The notes under the pieces were generated by a model that was not told where the DNA came from, searched no databases, and saw nothing but the letters and a program-made list of their open reading frames with translations. A program made the translations under genes and the position numbers. Below, piece after piece: positions 10,607-19,303 of a DNA stretch of 64,000 bases (its first letter is position 1; each line of letters begins with the position of its first letter). The DNA is from an uncultured Rhodocyclaceae bacterium (GTDB taxonomy: Bacteria; Pseudomonadota; Gammaproteobacteria; Burkholderiales; Rhodocyclaceae), in contig CAJQTY010000003.1 in assembly GCA_907163075.1 (NCBI GenBank), positions 362,637 through 426,636 of the forward strand. The letters run 5' to 3'.

Positions 10607-12447
10607 GCGAAGCCCAGTTTTCGATCGGCATCGATCTCGGGACGACGCACTGCGCCCTCTCCTACGTCGAAATCGCCCGCTGCGACGGCGAACAGGTTGC
10701 CCAGGGCGTGCTGCCCATCCCGCAATTGACCGCTCCCGGCTCGGTCGAGGCGCTCGGCCTGCTGCCGTCATTCATCTATTTACCGCACCCGAGCGAACTG
10801 GCGGCCGGAGACCTGAACCTCCCGTGGACCGCGGAACAGGATTTTGCCGTCGGCGAAATGGCGCGTAGCCGCGGCGCGGCGACGCCCATCCGCCTGGTCT
10901 CGAGCGCCAAGAGCTGGCTCTGCCACGCCGGCGTCGATCGACGGGCGGCGATTCTGCCCAACGACTCACCGCCGGAAGTGGCGCGCCTGTCGCCGTTCGA
11001 AGCCTCCCAGCGCTACCTTGCCCACCTGCGCGCCGCGTGGGATCAGGCACATCCCGAGGCGCCCTTCGTCGACCAGGAAATTGTCGTCACGATTCCCGCC
11101 TCCTTTGACCCGGCGGCCCGCGAACTAACGGCCGAAGCGGCCAAGGCGGCCGGCTGCGCGAACATGATCCTGCTTGAGGAGCCGCAGGCGGCGCTCTACA
11201 GCTGGATTGAGAAAAGCGCCGGCGGCTGGCGCAAGCAGGTGCGGCCGGGCGACATCATCCTGGTCGTCGACGTCGGCGGCGGGACCAGCGACTTTTCGCT
11301 GATCGCCGTACTTGAACGCGACGGCAATCTCGAATTGCACCGCGTCGCGGTCGGCGAGCACATCCTGCTCGGCGGCGACAACATGGACCTGGCGCTGGCC
11401 TACGCCGTCGCCGGAAAATTGTCGGCGCAGGGCACCAAGCTCGACGCCTGGCAACTGCGCGCGCTGACCCATGCTTGCCGCTCGGCCAAGGAAACCCTGC
11501 TCGGCGATGCGACCGTGGCCGCCGTGCCGCTGGTCGTCGCCAGCCGCGGTGCCAAACTGATCGGCGGTTCGATCCGCAGCGAGCTGACGCGTGAAGAACT
11601 CGCCGCGACGCTGCTCGAAGGCTTCTTCCCGGCGGCGGCCATCGCCGACCGTCCGCAGGGCCGCGGCCGTGCCGGCCTGACGCAACTCGGCCTGCCCTAC
11701 GCCCAGGACGCGGCGGTCAGCCGCCACCTGGCGGCCTTCCTGGCCCGCCAGGTGGCGGCAACCGACGAACTCGAAGGATTCACCGGGCAACTGCCGGACG
11801 GCGCCACCTTCCTGCATCCGACCGCCGTGCTCTTCAACGGCGGCGTGTTCAAGTCCGACCTGCTGGCGCAACGCATGCTGGCAACGATCAATGCCTGGCT
11901 TGCTGCCGAGGGCGCCACCCCGGCGCGTCCGCTCGAAGGCGCCGACCTTGATCTGGCCGTGGCGCGCGGTGCCGCCTATTACGGTTACGTGCGGCGCGGC
12001 CAGGGCGTTCGCATCCGTGGCGGCATGGCGCGCTCATATTATGTCGGGATCGAATCGGTGATGCCCGCCGTTCCCGGCATGCAGCCGCCGGTGCAGGCGC
12101 TGTGTCTGGCCCCCTTCGGCATGGAGGAAGGCAGCGAAGCGGCGGTGCCGGCGCAGGAATTCGGCCTGGTCGTCGGCGAGCCGGTGCGTTTCCGCTTCTT
12201 CGGATCGTCGGTCCGCCGCCAGGATACGGTGGGTACCCTGCTCGACGAATGGGAACCGGACGAGCTGCAGGAACTCAACGAGATGCAGACCACGCTGCCG
12301 GGTGAAGGCCATGCCGCCGGGGAAGTGGTTCGCGTCCGGCTGCACGCGCGCGTCACCGAAGCCGGGACGCTCCAGCTCGAAGCGCTGCCGCACGACGGCA
12401 CGACGCGCTGGAAAGTCGAATTCGACGTGCGGGCCAATGCCGACTGA
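10603..12447 (+). CDS. Hsp70 family protein (short, ATPase-dominated)
   Basis: The 614-residue product has the Hsp70/actin ATPase fold. The phosphate-1 motif IDLGTTHCALSY lies near the N-terminus, phosphate-2 VVDVGGGTSDFSL near residue 222, GGDNMDLAL near 258, and an adenosine-site motif LFNGGVFK near 408. The C-terminal 180 residues are not a normal DnaK substrate-binding domain with lid, so it is closer to HscC/YegD-like proteins. A strong ribosome site (GGAGGTGG) precedes the ATG, which overlaps the DUF2760 stop. It forms a cassette with that gene and the larger Hsp70 downstream. Clients and co-chaperones are unknown; no DnaJ or GrpE gene is nearby. Confidence 0.88.
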   Translation: MSEAQFSIGIDLGTTHCALSYVEIARCDGEQVAQGVLPIPQLTAPGSVEALGLLPSFIYLPHPSELAAGDLNLPWTAEQDFAVGEMARSRGAATPIRLVSSAKSWLCHAGVDRRAAILPNDSPPEVARLSPFEASQRYLAHLRAAWDQAHPEAPFVDQEIVVTIPASFDPAARELTAEAAKAAGCANMILLEEPQAALYSWIEKSAGGWRKQVRPGDIILVVDVGGGTSDFSLIAVLERDGNLELHRVAVGEHILLGGDNMDLALAYAVAGKLSAQGTKLDAWQLRALTHACRSAKETLLGDATVAAVPLVVASRGAKLIGGSIRSELTREELAATLLEGFFPAAAIADRPQGRGRAGLTQLGLPYAQDAAVSRHLAAFLARQVAATDELEGFTGQLPDGATFLHPTAVLFNGGVFKSDLLAQRMLATINAWLAAEGATPARPLEGADLDLAVARGAAYYGYVRRGQGVRIRGGMARSYYVGIESVMPAVPGMQPPVQALCLAPFGMEEGSEAAVPAQEFGLVVGEPVRFRFFGSSVRRQDTVGTLLDEWEPDELQELNEMQTTLPGEGHAAGEVVRVRLHARVTEAGTLQLEALPHDGTTRWKVEFDVRANAD

Positions 12448-12481
12448 GGCCACGGCAGTCCTTGCACGGACCTCGACAACG

Positions 12482-12552
12482 CCGTAGTCCCGGCGCAAGC
12501 CGGGACCCGGTTCGTATTCCGGAAACATGAACTCCGGCTTTCGCCGGAATGA
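12482..12552 (+). repeat. Palindromic intergenic repeat (CCGGCTTTCGCCGGAATGAC type)
   Basis: The spacer between the two Hsp70 genes carries TCCCGGCGCAAGCCGGGA and CCGGCTTTCGCCGG, two short hairpins ending in the GGAATGAC motif. The same motif forms the right half of the four longer MITE-like copies in this window, so this is probably a short or decayed relative. It could fold in RNA between the two coding regions. Confidence 0.6.
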
Positions 12553-12590
12553 CCAATGAGCATTGTGCCCGAGGCCGCAAACTGAGCGTC

Positions 12591-15425
12591 ATGAAGAAGC
12601 AATATATCGTCGGTATCGATCTCGGAACGAGCAATACGGCGGTCGCCTACGCGGCGCCCGGCAAACCGCAGGTGCACCTGTTCGAGATCGAGCAACTGGT
12701 CGGCCCTGGCCAGGTCGCCGCGCGGCCGCTGCTGCCTTCGGTGCGCTACCAGCCGGCGGCGGGCGAACTCGAGCCGGGCGACCTGCAACTGCCGTGGGCT
12801 CCAGCCGATGCCGCCAATCCTGTTCTTGCCGGCCGCCTGGCGCTCGATCTCGGGGCGCAGGTTCCCGGCCGGCTGGTAGCCAGCGCCAAGAGCTGGCTGT
12901 CGCACGTTGCGGTCGACCGCCTGGCGCCGATCCTGCCGTGGGGCGCCGGCGACGACGTGGCCAAGGTCTCGCCGGTCGAGGCCAGTGCCAGCTATCTCGC
13001 GCACGTCCGCGCTGCCTGGGTGCACCGTTTTCCGAAGGCGCCGCTGGAACAGCAGCAGGTCATTCTGACCGTTCCCGCGTCGTTCGACGAAGGTGCGCGC
13101 GCCTTGACGCTGGAGGCCGCGCGCCTGGCCGGCCTGCCGACTCTACGCCTGCTGGAGGAACCGCAGGCGGCCGTTTACGACTGGCTGTTCCGCCATCGCA
13201 CGAGCCTCGCCGAGGAGCTCGCCGAAACGCGGCTGCTGATGGTCTGCGACGTCGGCGGCGGCACCACCGACCTGACGCTGATCCAGGTTTCGCTGCAGGA
13301 CGGCGAGCCGGAACTGAACCGTATCGGCGTCGGCAACCACCTGATGCTTGGCGGCGACAACATGGATCTGGCGCTCGCCCACCTGGTCGAATCCCGGCTG
13401 CCAGCGAATGACGGAAAATTGAGTGCGGCGCGCTTCTCGCAGCTCACGGCGCGCTGCCGGGCGGCCAAGGAGCAGCTACTTTCGGCGGACGCCCCGGATA
13501 GCGTTCCGCTGACCTTGCTCGGCGGCGGCTCGCGGCTGATCGGCGGCGCCAAAACCATCGATCTGAAGCGCGATGAAGTCCGGCAACTGATCGTCGATGG
13601 TTTCTTTCCGCGCGTTGCCGCCGATGAGCCGCTGCAGCAGCGGCGAGCGGCAATCGTCGAGTTCGGCCTACCCTACCCGGCCGATCCGGCAATCACCCGG
13701 CATGTCGCCGCCTTCCTGAAAAAACATGCCCTGGCGGCACGGCAGGCACTGACCGGCTCGGGCGATACCGATGGCACCAGCGGTGAGGCCAGCCAGCCAG
13801 CCCTGCCGATTCCCGATACGCTGCTCTTCAACGGCGGGGTCTTTCGCGCCGGGGCGCTCGCCGAGCGCCTGCAGAGCACCCTCGGCGACTGGCGCGGGGC
13901 GGCGCTGCGCGTGCTGCACAACGATAGTCCCGACGTCGCCGTGGCGCGTGGCGCAGTGGCCTACGCGCTGGTCCGCCAAGGACACGGGCGGCGCATCGGC
14001 GGCGGATCGGCGCGCAGCTACTTTCTGATCCTCGACGAGGCCGGCGGCCAGCAGCGCGGCATCTGCGTGCTGCCGCGCGGCAGCGAAGAGGGGCACGAAA
14101 TCCGCCTGGCCGAGCACAGCTTCAGTTTGCGGCTCGGCCAGCCGGTGCGCTTTCACCTCGCCTCATCGGTCGCCGACACCGCCTACCACCCCGGCGAGAT
14201 CGCCGTCCTCAACGACGAGGACTTCCTGCGGCTGCCGCCGATCGCCACCGTCGTGCAAGCCCACCCCGGCGACGCCCAGCGCGAAGTGCGGGTGCAACTG
14301 ATCAGCGCCATGACCGAAATCGGCACGCTGGAACTGCACTGTGTCAGTGCCGAGGATGCGGCCCGTCGCTGGCTGCTCGAATTCCAGTTGCGCGGTCGGC
14401 ATGGCGAGGCGGTGGATTCTGCGCCGTCTTCGGAAACGTCGCAGGCCCTGGCCAGTGCCGCGCTGCCAGAACGCTTTGGCGAGGCCCTGCAGTTGATCGA
14501 GAATGTTTTCGGCGCCCGTTCGCAAGCCCTGGAAAGCCGGGAAGTGCGGCGTCTGCGCGCGCAACTCGAGAGCCTGCTGGGCAAGCGCGAGAACTGGGAG
14601 ATGCCGCTGCTGCGTGCGCTTTTCGATGCGCTGATGCAGCGCGCCCGGCGCCGGCGCCGTTCGGCGGAGCACGAGCGCCTGTGGCTCAATCTTGCCGGTT
14701 TCTGCCTGCGCCCCGGACTCGGCGACCCGCTCGACGGATGGCGGATCGAGCAGTTGTGCCCGCTGCTGGCGCAAGGCATCGAGTACGTTGGCGAGAGCCA
14801 GAACTGGTCGGAATGGTGGACGCTGTGGCGCCGCGCCGCCGGCGGTTTGCCGGACGCCATTCAGGAACAGTTGCGCGGCGAAGTCGATCCCTGGCTGCGC
14901 AAGGAACAGGCCAGGAGCAGCAGCCGCCTGGCGACGGCCGTCGCCGGAAGTCACGACGACATGCTGCGCCTAGTTGCCTCGCTCGAACGGCTGTCCGTCG
15001 ACCACAAGATCGAAGCCGGCGAACGGTTGCTCGATCGGCTGCGCAATGCCTCCGAGAAAGCGCTGGGCTGGTGGGTGCTTGGCCGCATCGGGGCGCGCCA
15101 GTCACTCTATGGCAGCGCTCACCAGGTAGTGCCGCCTGAAGTCGCCGGGCGCTGGCTTGAAGCCGTGCTCGCTGTGGACTGGAAGAAGGTCGAGCCGGCG
15201 GCCTTCGCGGCAACGCAAATCGCCCGCCTGACCGGCGACCGTTCGCGCGATCTGCCGGAAAGCCAGCGCGAACGCGTTCTCGCGCGCCTCGCCGCGAGCA
15301 ATGCCAATCCCGCCTGGGTCAGGCAGATCAGTACCGTCGCCGAACTCGACAAGGCCGACGAACGACGTGCGTTCGGCGAATCCCTGCCGGCCGGGTTGCG
15401 GCTGGTGAGCGAGGGCAGGACGTAA
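12591..15425 (+). CDS. Hsp70 family protein with long C-terminal DUF3731-type extension
   Basis: This 944-residue protein begins with an Hsp70 ATPase domain: IDLGTSNTAVAY, then VCDVGGGTTDLTLI near residue 215, GGDNMDLAL near 250 and LFNGGVF near 411. Instead of the DnaK peptide-binding domain, residues from about 620 form a long helical extension matching the DUF3731 group. The start is set at ATG 12591 because MKKQYIVGIDLG is the typical N-terminus. It lies 143 bases after the first Hsp70 gene, across a palindromic repeat. The paired arrangement with a shorter Hsp70 and DUF2760 recurs in proteobacteria, but its role remains unclear. Confidence 0.87.
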   Translation: MKKQYIVGIDLGTSNTAVAYAAPGKPQVHLFEIEQLVGPGQVAARPLLPSVRYQPAAGELEPGDLQLPWAPADAANPVLAGRLALDLGAQVPGRLVASAKSWLSHVAVDRLAPILPWGAGDDVAKVSPVEASASYLAHVRAAWVHRFPKAPLEQQQVILTVPASFDEGARALTLEAARLAGLPTLRLLEEPQAAVYDWLFRHRTSLAEELAETRLLMVCDVGGGTTDLTLIQVSLQDGEPELNRIGVGNHLMLGGDNMDLALAHLVESRLPANDGKLSAARFSQLTARCRAAKEQLLSADAPDSVPLTLLGGGSRLIGGAKTIDLKRDEVRQLIVDGFFPRVAADEPLQQRRAAIVEFGLPYPADPAITRHVAAFLKKHALAARQALTGSGDTDGTSGEASQPALPIPDTLLFNGGVFRAGALAERLQSTLGDWRGAALRVLHNDSPDVAVARGAVAYALVRQGHGRRIGGGSARSYFLILDEAGGQQRGICVLPRGSEEGHEIRLAEHSFSLRLGQPVRFHLASSVADTAYHPGEIAVLNDEDFLRLPPIATVVQAHPGDAQREVRVQLISAMTEIGTLELHCVSAEDAARRWLLEFQLRGRHGEAVDSAPSSETSQALASAALPERFGEALQLIENVFGARSQALESREVRRLRAQLESLLGKRENWEMPLLRALFDALMQRARRRRRSAEHERLWLNLAGFCLRPGLGDPLDGWRIEQLCPLLAQGIEYVGESQNWSEWWTLWRRAAGGLPDAIQEQLRGEVDPWLRKEQARSSSRLATAVAGSHDDMLRLVASLERLSVDHKIEAGERLLDRLRNASEKALGWWVLGRIGARQSLYGSAHQVVPPEVAGRWLEAVLAVDWKKVEPAAFAATQIARLTGDRSRDLPESQRERVLARLAASNANPAWVRQISTVAELDKADERRAFGESLPAGLRLVSEGRT

Positions 15426-15503
15426 GCGGCCAGGTGTTGCCGACGACTGTCGGAAGCAGTCCGGTTTGCGCCGGGCAAACTCGTTAACCGAAACATCAAC
15501 CTT

Positions 15504-15616
15504 TAGGGGGCGCTGATTGATTCGTCACACCGGCGGAAGCCGGTGTCCAGTTCACTGATTTTTATGGATTCCGGCTTCCGCCGGAATGACTATTTCTCAC
15601 TTAATCAGCGTTTCCT
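15504..15616. repeat. MITE-like palindromic repeat, family 1, copy A
   Basis: This is one of four related copies of about 113-117 bases (others at 42100, 52583 and 55632). The ends form an imperfect inverted repeat: GGGGGCGCTGATT on the left, AATCAGCGTTTCC on the right. Inside are CACCGGCGGAAGCCGGTG and CCGGCTTCCGCCGG. There is no coding capacity, so mobility in trans is inferred. This copy lies 18 bases beyond the 3' end of the GDSL esterase gene and could act as its transcription end. Confidence 0.8.
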
Positions 15617-15633
15617 TGGTCGATTTCCGAGAA

Positions 15634-16713
15634 TCAAACGTTGTCACGACGCGCCCGCCGGACCCCGCCGATCATTCCCAGTCCCAGCAATACCAAGGCC
15701 ATGGTCGCCGGCTCCGGGATTGCCCTCAGCATTTGCTGGGCGAAGATTCTATGAGCCGTGGCCGAGGGGTGCACGATGTCCCAGAATAGATACTCGTCGG
15801 GCGAGCCGCATACGGTTACGGGTAGTGTGCTGTCGATCGGCCCCTCGACATAGAAGTTCTGCAGGCAGGGATCGGTAGCGTTGGCCAGGCCATAAGCGGC
15901 TGGGTTGCTGACCAAATCCTGAAGCGCGCCAAAAACGTCGAAGCGTATGATATCCAAGTCCGGGATCGACGCTACGATAGAGGTAAGCGCCTGGTCAAGG
16001 GCACTATTGAAAACTTGCGAGTATTGTGTAGCGACGCTCGGGTCGCTCAAGCTTTGGACCAGCGGGACAAGGCCCAGATCTGGCAATGTGGGTAGCAGTA
16101 TCGTGCGCGCCCCTTCGCTGGCCAGAGTTCCGACTGCCGTTGCGATATCGCCTACCGCCCCGGCAAAAAGCGCAGAGGGATCAAGCCCGGCTTTGGCCAT
16201 GGCAAATACGTCCTGCATGTCGTTCGAACCGCCCCAAACCACGTAAAGAGCATTCGCGTCGGCCGTGCTGTTGTGGATCGCATTATAGGTCGCAAGCTGC
16301 CCATTCAGACTGAAGGTGTATCCTGGACTCGGAGGGCTTGGCATGACAGCCGGCGGCAAACCATTCGCATCAAGATCGATAACATGGTAGCTGGTGCGCG
16401 CTCCGCCCACGGCGAAGTTCGTAGCCAGCGGATTGATAGTATTGCCGGCACCAATCACGGGGGTGAGGCTCCCGGCGAAGCCTAGCGCACTCCAGAGATT
16501 TTCCGCGTAGTTTGCACCATTCAGGAAGCGCCCCTGCTCATAGTAGGCCGGATCGGGAAGGGTTCCCGCCGTCGCATTGAACAAATTGCCATTGTCCGAG
16601 AGACTGTCGCCGAACACGTACATGGTTGAATAGGCCAAGGCGCCTGCGGAATTGCCAAGCGCGATGGCGAAACCCGCTGTGAGTAAAAGTTGTTTGAGGG
16701 TACGACGTGTCAT
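15634..16713 (-). CDS. Secreted GDSL/SGNH esterase-lipase with PEP-CTERM sorting signal
   Basis: This 359-residue exported hydrolase starts with a signal peptide (basic MTRR, hydrophobic core, cleavage near ALAYS at residue 27). SGNH blocks are visible: FGDSLSD with the nucleophile Ser (about residue 37), a Gly block NFAVGGA, GGSNDM carrying the Asn, and DIVHPS with the catalytic Asp and His near residue 317. The C-terminus IPEPATMALVLLGLGMIGG followed by RRARR is a PEP-CTERM tag, recognised by exosortase for attachment or release outside the inner membrane. The start has a good ribosome site (CGGAGA). The role is probably lipid or ester hydrolysis in the envelope or biofilm matrix. The exosortase genes are not in this window. 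Confidence 0.9.
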   Translation of the reverse strand: MTRRTLKQLLLTAGFAIALGNSAGALAYSTMYVFGDSLSDNGNLFNATAGTLPDPAYYEQGRFLNGANYAENLWSALGFAGSLTPVIGAGNTINPLATNFAVGGARTSYHVIDLDANGLPPAVMPSPPSPGYTFSLNGQLATYNAIHNSTADANALYVVWGGSNDMQDVFAMAKAGLDPSALFAGAVGDIATAVGTLASEGARTILLPTLPDLGLVPLVQSLSDPSVATQYSQVFNSALDQALTSIVASIPDLDIIRFDVFGALQDLVSNPAAYGLANATDPCLQNFYVEGPIDSTLPVTVCGSPDEYLFWDIVHPSATAHRIFAQQMLRAIPEPATMALVLLGLGMIGGVRRARRDNV

Positions 16714-17205
16714 CTGTGTTCTCCGAGGAAGTTGTTCAATTAATTCCGAAAAGCCTTACATGTTGTGCAAACACAATTAAATCAATAAGTTAAAAGACTT
16801 TTCGTGTACAAGAATTTAAGCGTACGAATAATACCTGCTTATCCCCATAAAACGCCACACCAATCTGGAGCTCTCGCCTCGCTCGAACAACGCAGCAGGG
16901 TCGGAGCGAGGCTCCCCCGATATTTCGTCTGCCAAAGGGCTGATTTCGTGCGATCCGTTTTTCCCGCTGTTGCTCACTGAGGCGGTTCTCCAGAAACCGA
17001 ATCGACGGCGTCGGGGTAAAGTTTCTGTCGATCAGATTGTCGGCAATGGGCAGTCCGTGTCGCGAATCCGTCGTGACACCTTTACCCGCTTACCCACGGT
17101 CTGGTCGGTCCATCCAAGTTCCTTGACAGCGGTGCATCTGTCATAAGCCTTCAGGATGCTGACAATGCTACAATCTTCAAAGCTCATTATTTCCGGACTA
17201 AGGAC
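16714..17205. other. Intergenic region between the divergent esterase and aceK genes
   Basis: About 490 bases lie between the esterase start and the aceK start. The first 120 bases are AT-rich and probably carry the esterase promoter. Near aceK, TGCTACAAT at 17166-17174 could be an extended -10 element, though no good -35 lies 17 bases upstream. I see no convincing gene here. Confidence 0.4.
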
Positions 17206-18960
17206 ATGGACGCCTCGACAAAAAAGAACCTGCACGCGATGAGTATCGCCAAGGCAATGATTGAAGGATTCAACCGCCACTACCAGCTCATTCGTCATTA
17301 CGGGCAGCAAGCCAAGTTGCTCTTCGAGGCGGGTGACTGGAAGGGCGTACACAATGCAGTCAGCGAGCGCATTCCCTCCTACGACAATCGTTCGAACGAG
17401 ACCGCCAGACTCCTCGAGGAAAAATACGACACCAATTCGCTTGACAACGATACCTGGCAGCAAGTCAAACTGCACTACATCAGCCAGTTGATCAACCACA
17501 AGCAACCCGAACTCGCCGAAACGTTTTTCAACTCGGTGTGTTCAAGGCTTCTGCATCGCACCTACTTTCATAACGACTATATCTTTGCCCGGCCGGCGGT
17601 ATCCACCGAATACATCCTCTCCGACCCGCCTTCGTATTCAAGCTACTACCCCCAGCATCGCGGACTGCGCCAGACGATGACGCAGATCGTCACCGATTTC
17701 GACTGGCGGCGCCCCTTTGAAGACCTCGACCGGGACATCGATTGCACCCTGAAGGCAGTCAATAAATTTCTCGGCGGCTGGCCAAAGGCCGAATCCAATC
17801 TCCAGATCAAGGTGCTTTATTCGGCCTTTTACCGAAACAAGGCCGCCTACATTTTTGGCAAGGCCATCAACGGCCACGTCGAGACGCCCTTTGCCGTTCC
17901 TGTCCTGCACACGGCGGATGGCAAGCTGGTGCTCGACACCATTCTCCTCGACCCTTCGTGGATCGTTCTGCTCTTCTCGCTGTCGCGCGCCTATTTCATG
18001 GTCGACATGGAGGTGCCTTCGGGATACGTTCAGTTCCTGCTCAACATGCTGCCGCCCAACAAGCCGCGCTCGGAAATCTACACCATGCTCGGCCTCGGCA
18101 AGCAGGGGAAAACGATGTTCTTCCGCGACCTGAAGGATCATCTGCGCCACTCGGAAGACAAGTTCATCATCGCGCCGGGCGTTCTCGGCATGGTCATGCT
18201 GGTTTTCACGCTGCCCTCGTATCCCTACGTCTTCAAGATCATCCGGGACCAGTTCGCGGCGACGAAAGAGGTCGATCACGACACGGTCAAGGCCAAGTAC
18301 ATGCTGGTCAAGAAGGTCGATCGCGTCGGCCGGATGGCTGATACGCTGGAGTTCTCGCTCGTCGCCTTGCCGAAAAAGCGCTTTTCGGACGAGCTCATCG
18401 AGGCATTGCGAACGCACGTGCCGTCGCTGCTCGAAGAGGACGGAGATGACCTCGTCATCAAGCATCTCTACATCGAGCGACGCATGACGCCGCTCAACAT
18501 CTATCTCGATAACGCTACCCCCGAACAGATAGACCATGCCGTGCACGAGTACGGCAATGCCATTCGCGAACTGGCCATCGCCAACATCTTCCCCGGCGAC
18601 ATGCTGTGGAAAAACTTCGGAATGACGAGCTACAACCGGGTGGTGTTCTACGACTACGACGAAATCGAGTACATGACCGACTGCAATTTCCGTTTCATCC
18701 CTGAAGCCCCGTATCCGGAAATGGAAATGTCGGGCGAGCCCTGGTATTCGGTGGCCAGGAACGATGTTTTTCCGGAGGAGTTCGGCTCTTTCCTGCTCGG
18801 ATCGCCGAAAGTTCGCGCGGCATTTCTCAAATACCACCGCAACCTGCTGACCGTCGAATTCTGGAAAGACACGCAGGAAAGAATCCGCTCGGGCTACGTC
18901 GAGGATTTCTTCCCGTACCCCGAAGACTTGCGTTTCTGCAACATGTCCAGGAACGAATAG
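17206..18960 (+). CDS. aceK: Isocitrate dehydrogenase kinase/phosphatase
   Basis: This 584-residue bifunctional enzyme phosphorylates and dephosphorylates isocitrate dehydrogenase, steering carbon between the TCA cycle and the glyoxylate shunt during growth on acetate or fatty acids. The protein is collinear with AceK along its full length, including the ATP-binding loop near residues 314-330 (IAPGVLGMV) and the conserved NIFPGDMLWKNFG and DYDEIEYMTDC segments of the active site. An AAGGA sequence lies just before the ATG at 17206; a later ATG at 17239 is possible. It stands alone here without aceA or aceB, so it is probably expressed separately. Confidence 0.95.
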   Translation: MDASTKKNLHAMSIAKAMIEGFNRHYQLIRHYGQQAKLLFEAGDWKGVHNAVSERIPSYDNRSNETARLLEEKYDTNSLDNDTWQQVKLHYISQLINHKQPELAETFFNSVCSRLLHRTYFHNDYIFARPAVSTEYILSDPPSYSSYYPQHRGLRQTMTQIVTDFDWRRPFEDLDRDIDCTLKAVNKFLGGWPKAESNLQIKVLYSAFYRNKAAYIFGKAINGHVETPFAVPVLHTADGKLVLDTILLDPSWIVLLFSLSRAYFMVDMEVPSGYVQFLLNMLPPNKPRSEIYTMLGLGKQGKTMFFRDLKDHLRHSEDKFIIAPGVLGMVMLVFTLPSYPYVFKIIRDQFAATKEVDHDTVKAKYMLVKKVDRVGRMADTLEFSLVALPKKRFSDELIEALRTHVPSLLEEDGDDLVIKHLYIERRMTPLNIYLDNATPEQIDHAVHEYGNAIRELAIANIFPGDMLWKNFGMTSYNRVVFYDYDEIEYMTDCNFRFIPEAPYPEMEMSGEPWYSVARNDVFPEEFGSFLLGSPKVRAAFLKYHRNLLTVEFWKDTQERIRSGYVEDFFPYPEDLRFCNMSRNE

Positions 18961-19009
18961 TCCCGGAGTTTTCAAAGGCTCGGTCTGAGCTGCCCCCGGA
19001 ATTTAGGCT

Positions 19010-19290
19010 ACCAAGGGTGATCCGGCGGGACGATCGGCGCTAGACAGCGCAGCGTAACGCGCCAGTACCTGCGCGTTGGCACGGATAGCGAAGGCGACGG
19101 AAGCATGCTCTCGTCGATCTCGATCACCGCGCGCCGCTTGGCGAACCGCGCACCCATTTGCCGGTATTCGGCGAGCCGGTCGCCCTGACCGTCCAGCCCT
19201 TCGGAAATCTTGTCGCCCGGACACAGCGCGAGCGCCGTGGTTCCCTTGTCAAGCTTGATGCCGGGACCAATTCCGCGGCAGTACTTTCAT
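19010..19290 (-). pseudogene. Decayed class I fructose-bisphosphate aldolase fragment
   Basis: Minus-strand translation gives GIGPGIKLDKG, then CPGDKISEGLDG, RLAEYRQMGARFAK and RAVIEID, which match the middle of class I fructose-bisphosphate aldolase in order. The frame then breaks: the following aldolase stretch RANAQVLARYAAL occurs in a neighbouring frame. The N-terminal third and the C-terminal half are missing. The fragment ends beside the insertion-sequence stack at 19302, but no other aldolase pieces were seen on the far side at 22132. Assignment rests on reading conserved blocks by eye. Confidence 0.65.
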
Positions 19291-19303
19291 TCGCGCCGGG
19301 CTA

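Noticed and set aside
17123-17146. TTGACA followed by TCATAA upstream of aceK as a promoter
   Set aside because: The spacing between the two is 12 bases, too short for a sigma-70 promoter.
17032-17200. Minus-strand segment upstream of aceK reading like a transposase helix-turn-helix
   Set aside because: The match is about 20 residues only, without terminal repeats or further transposase sequence.
17638-18975. 445-codon minus-strand frame inside aceK
   Set aside because: It is a shadow of aceK; the product is His/Arg/Glu-rich with no domain.
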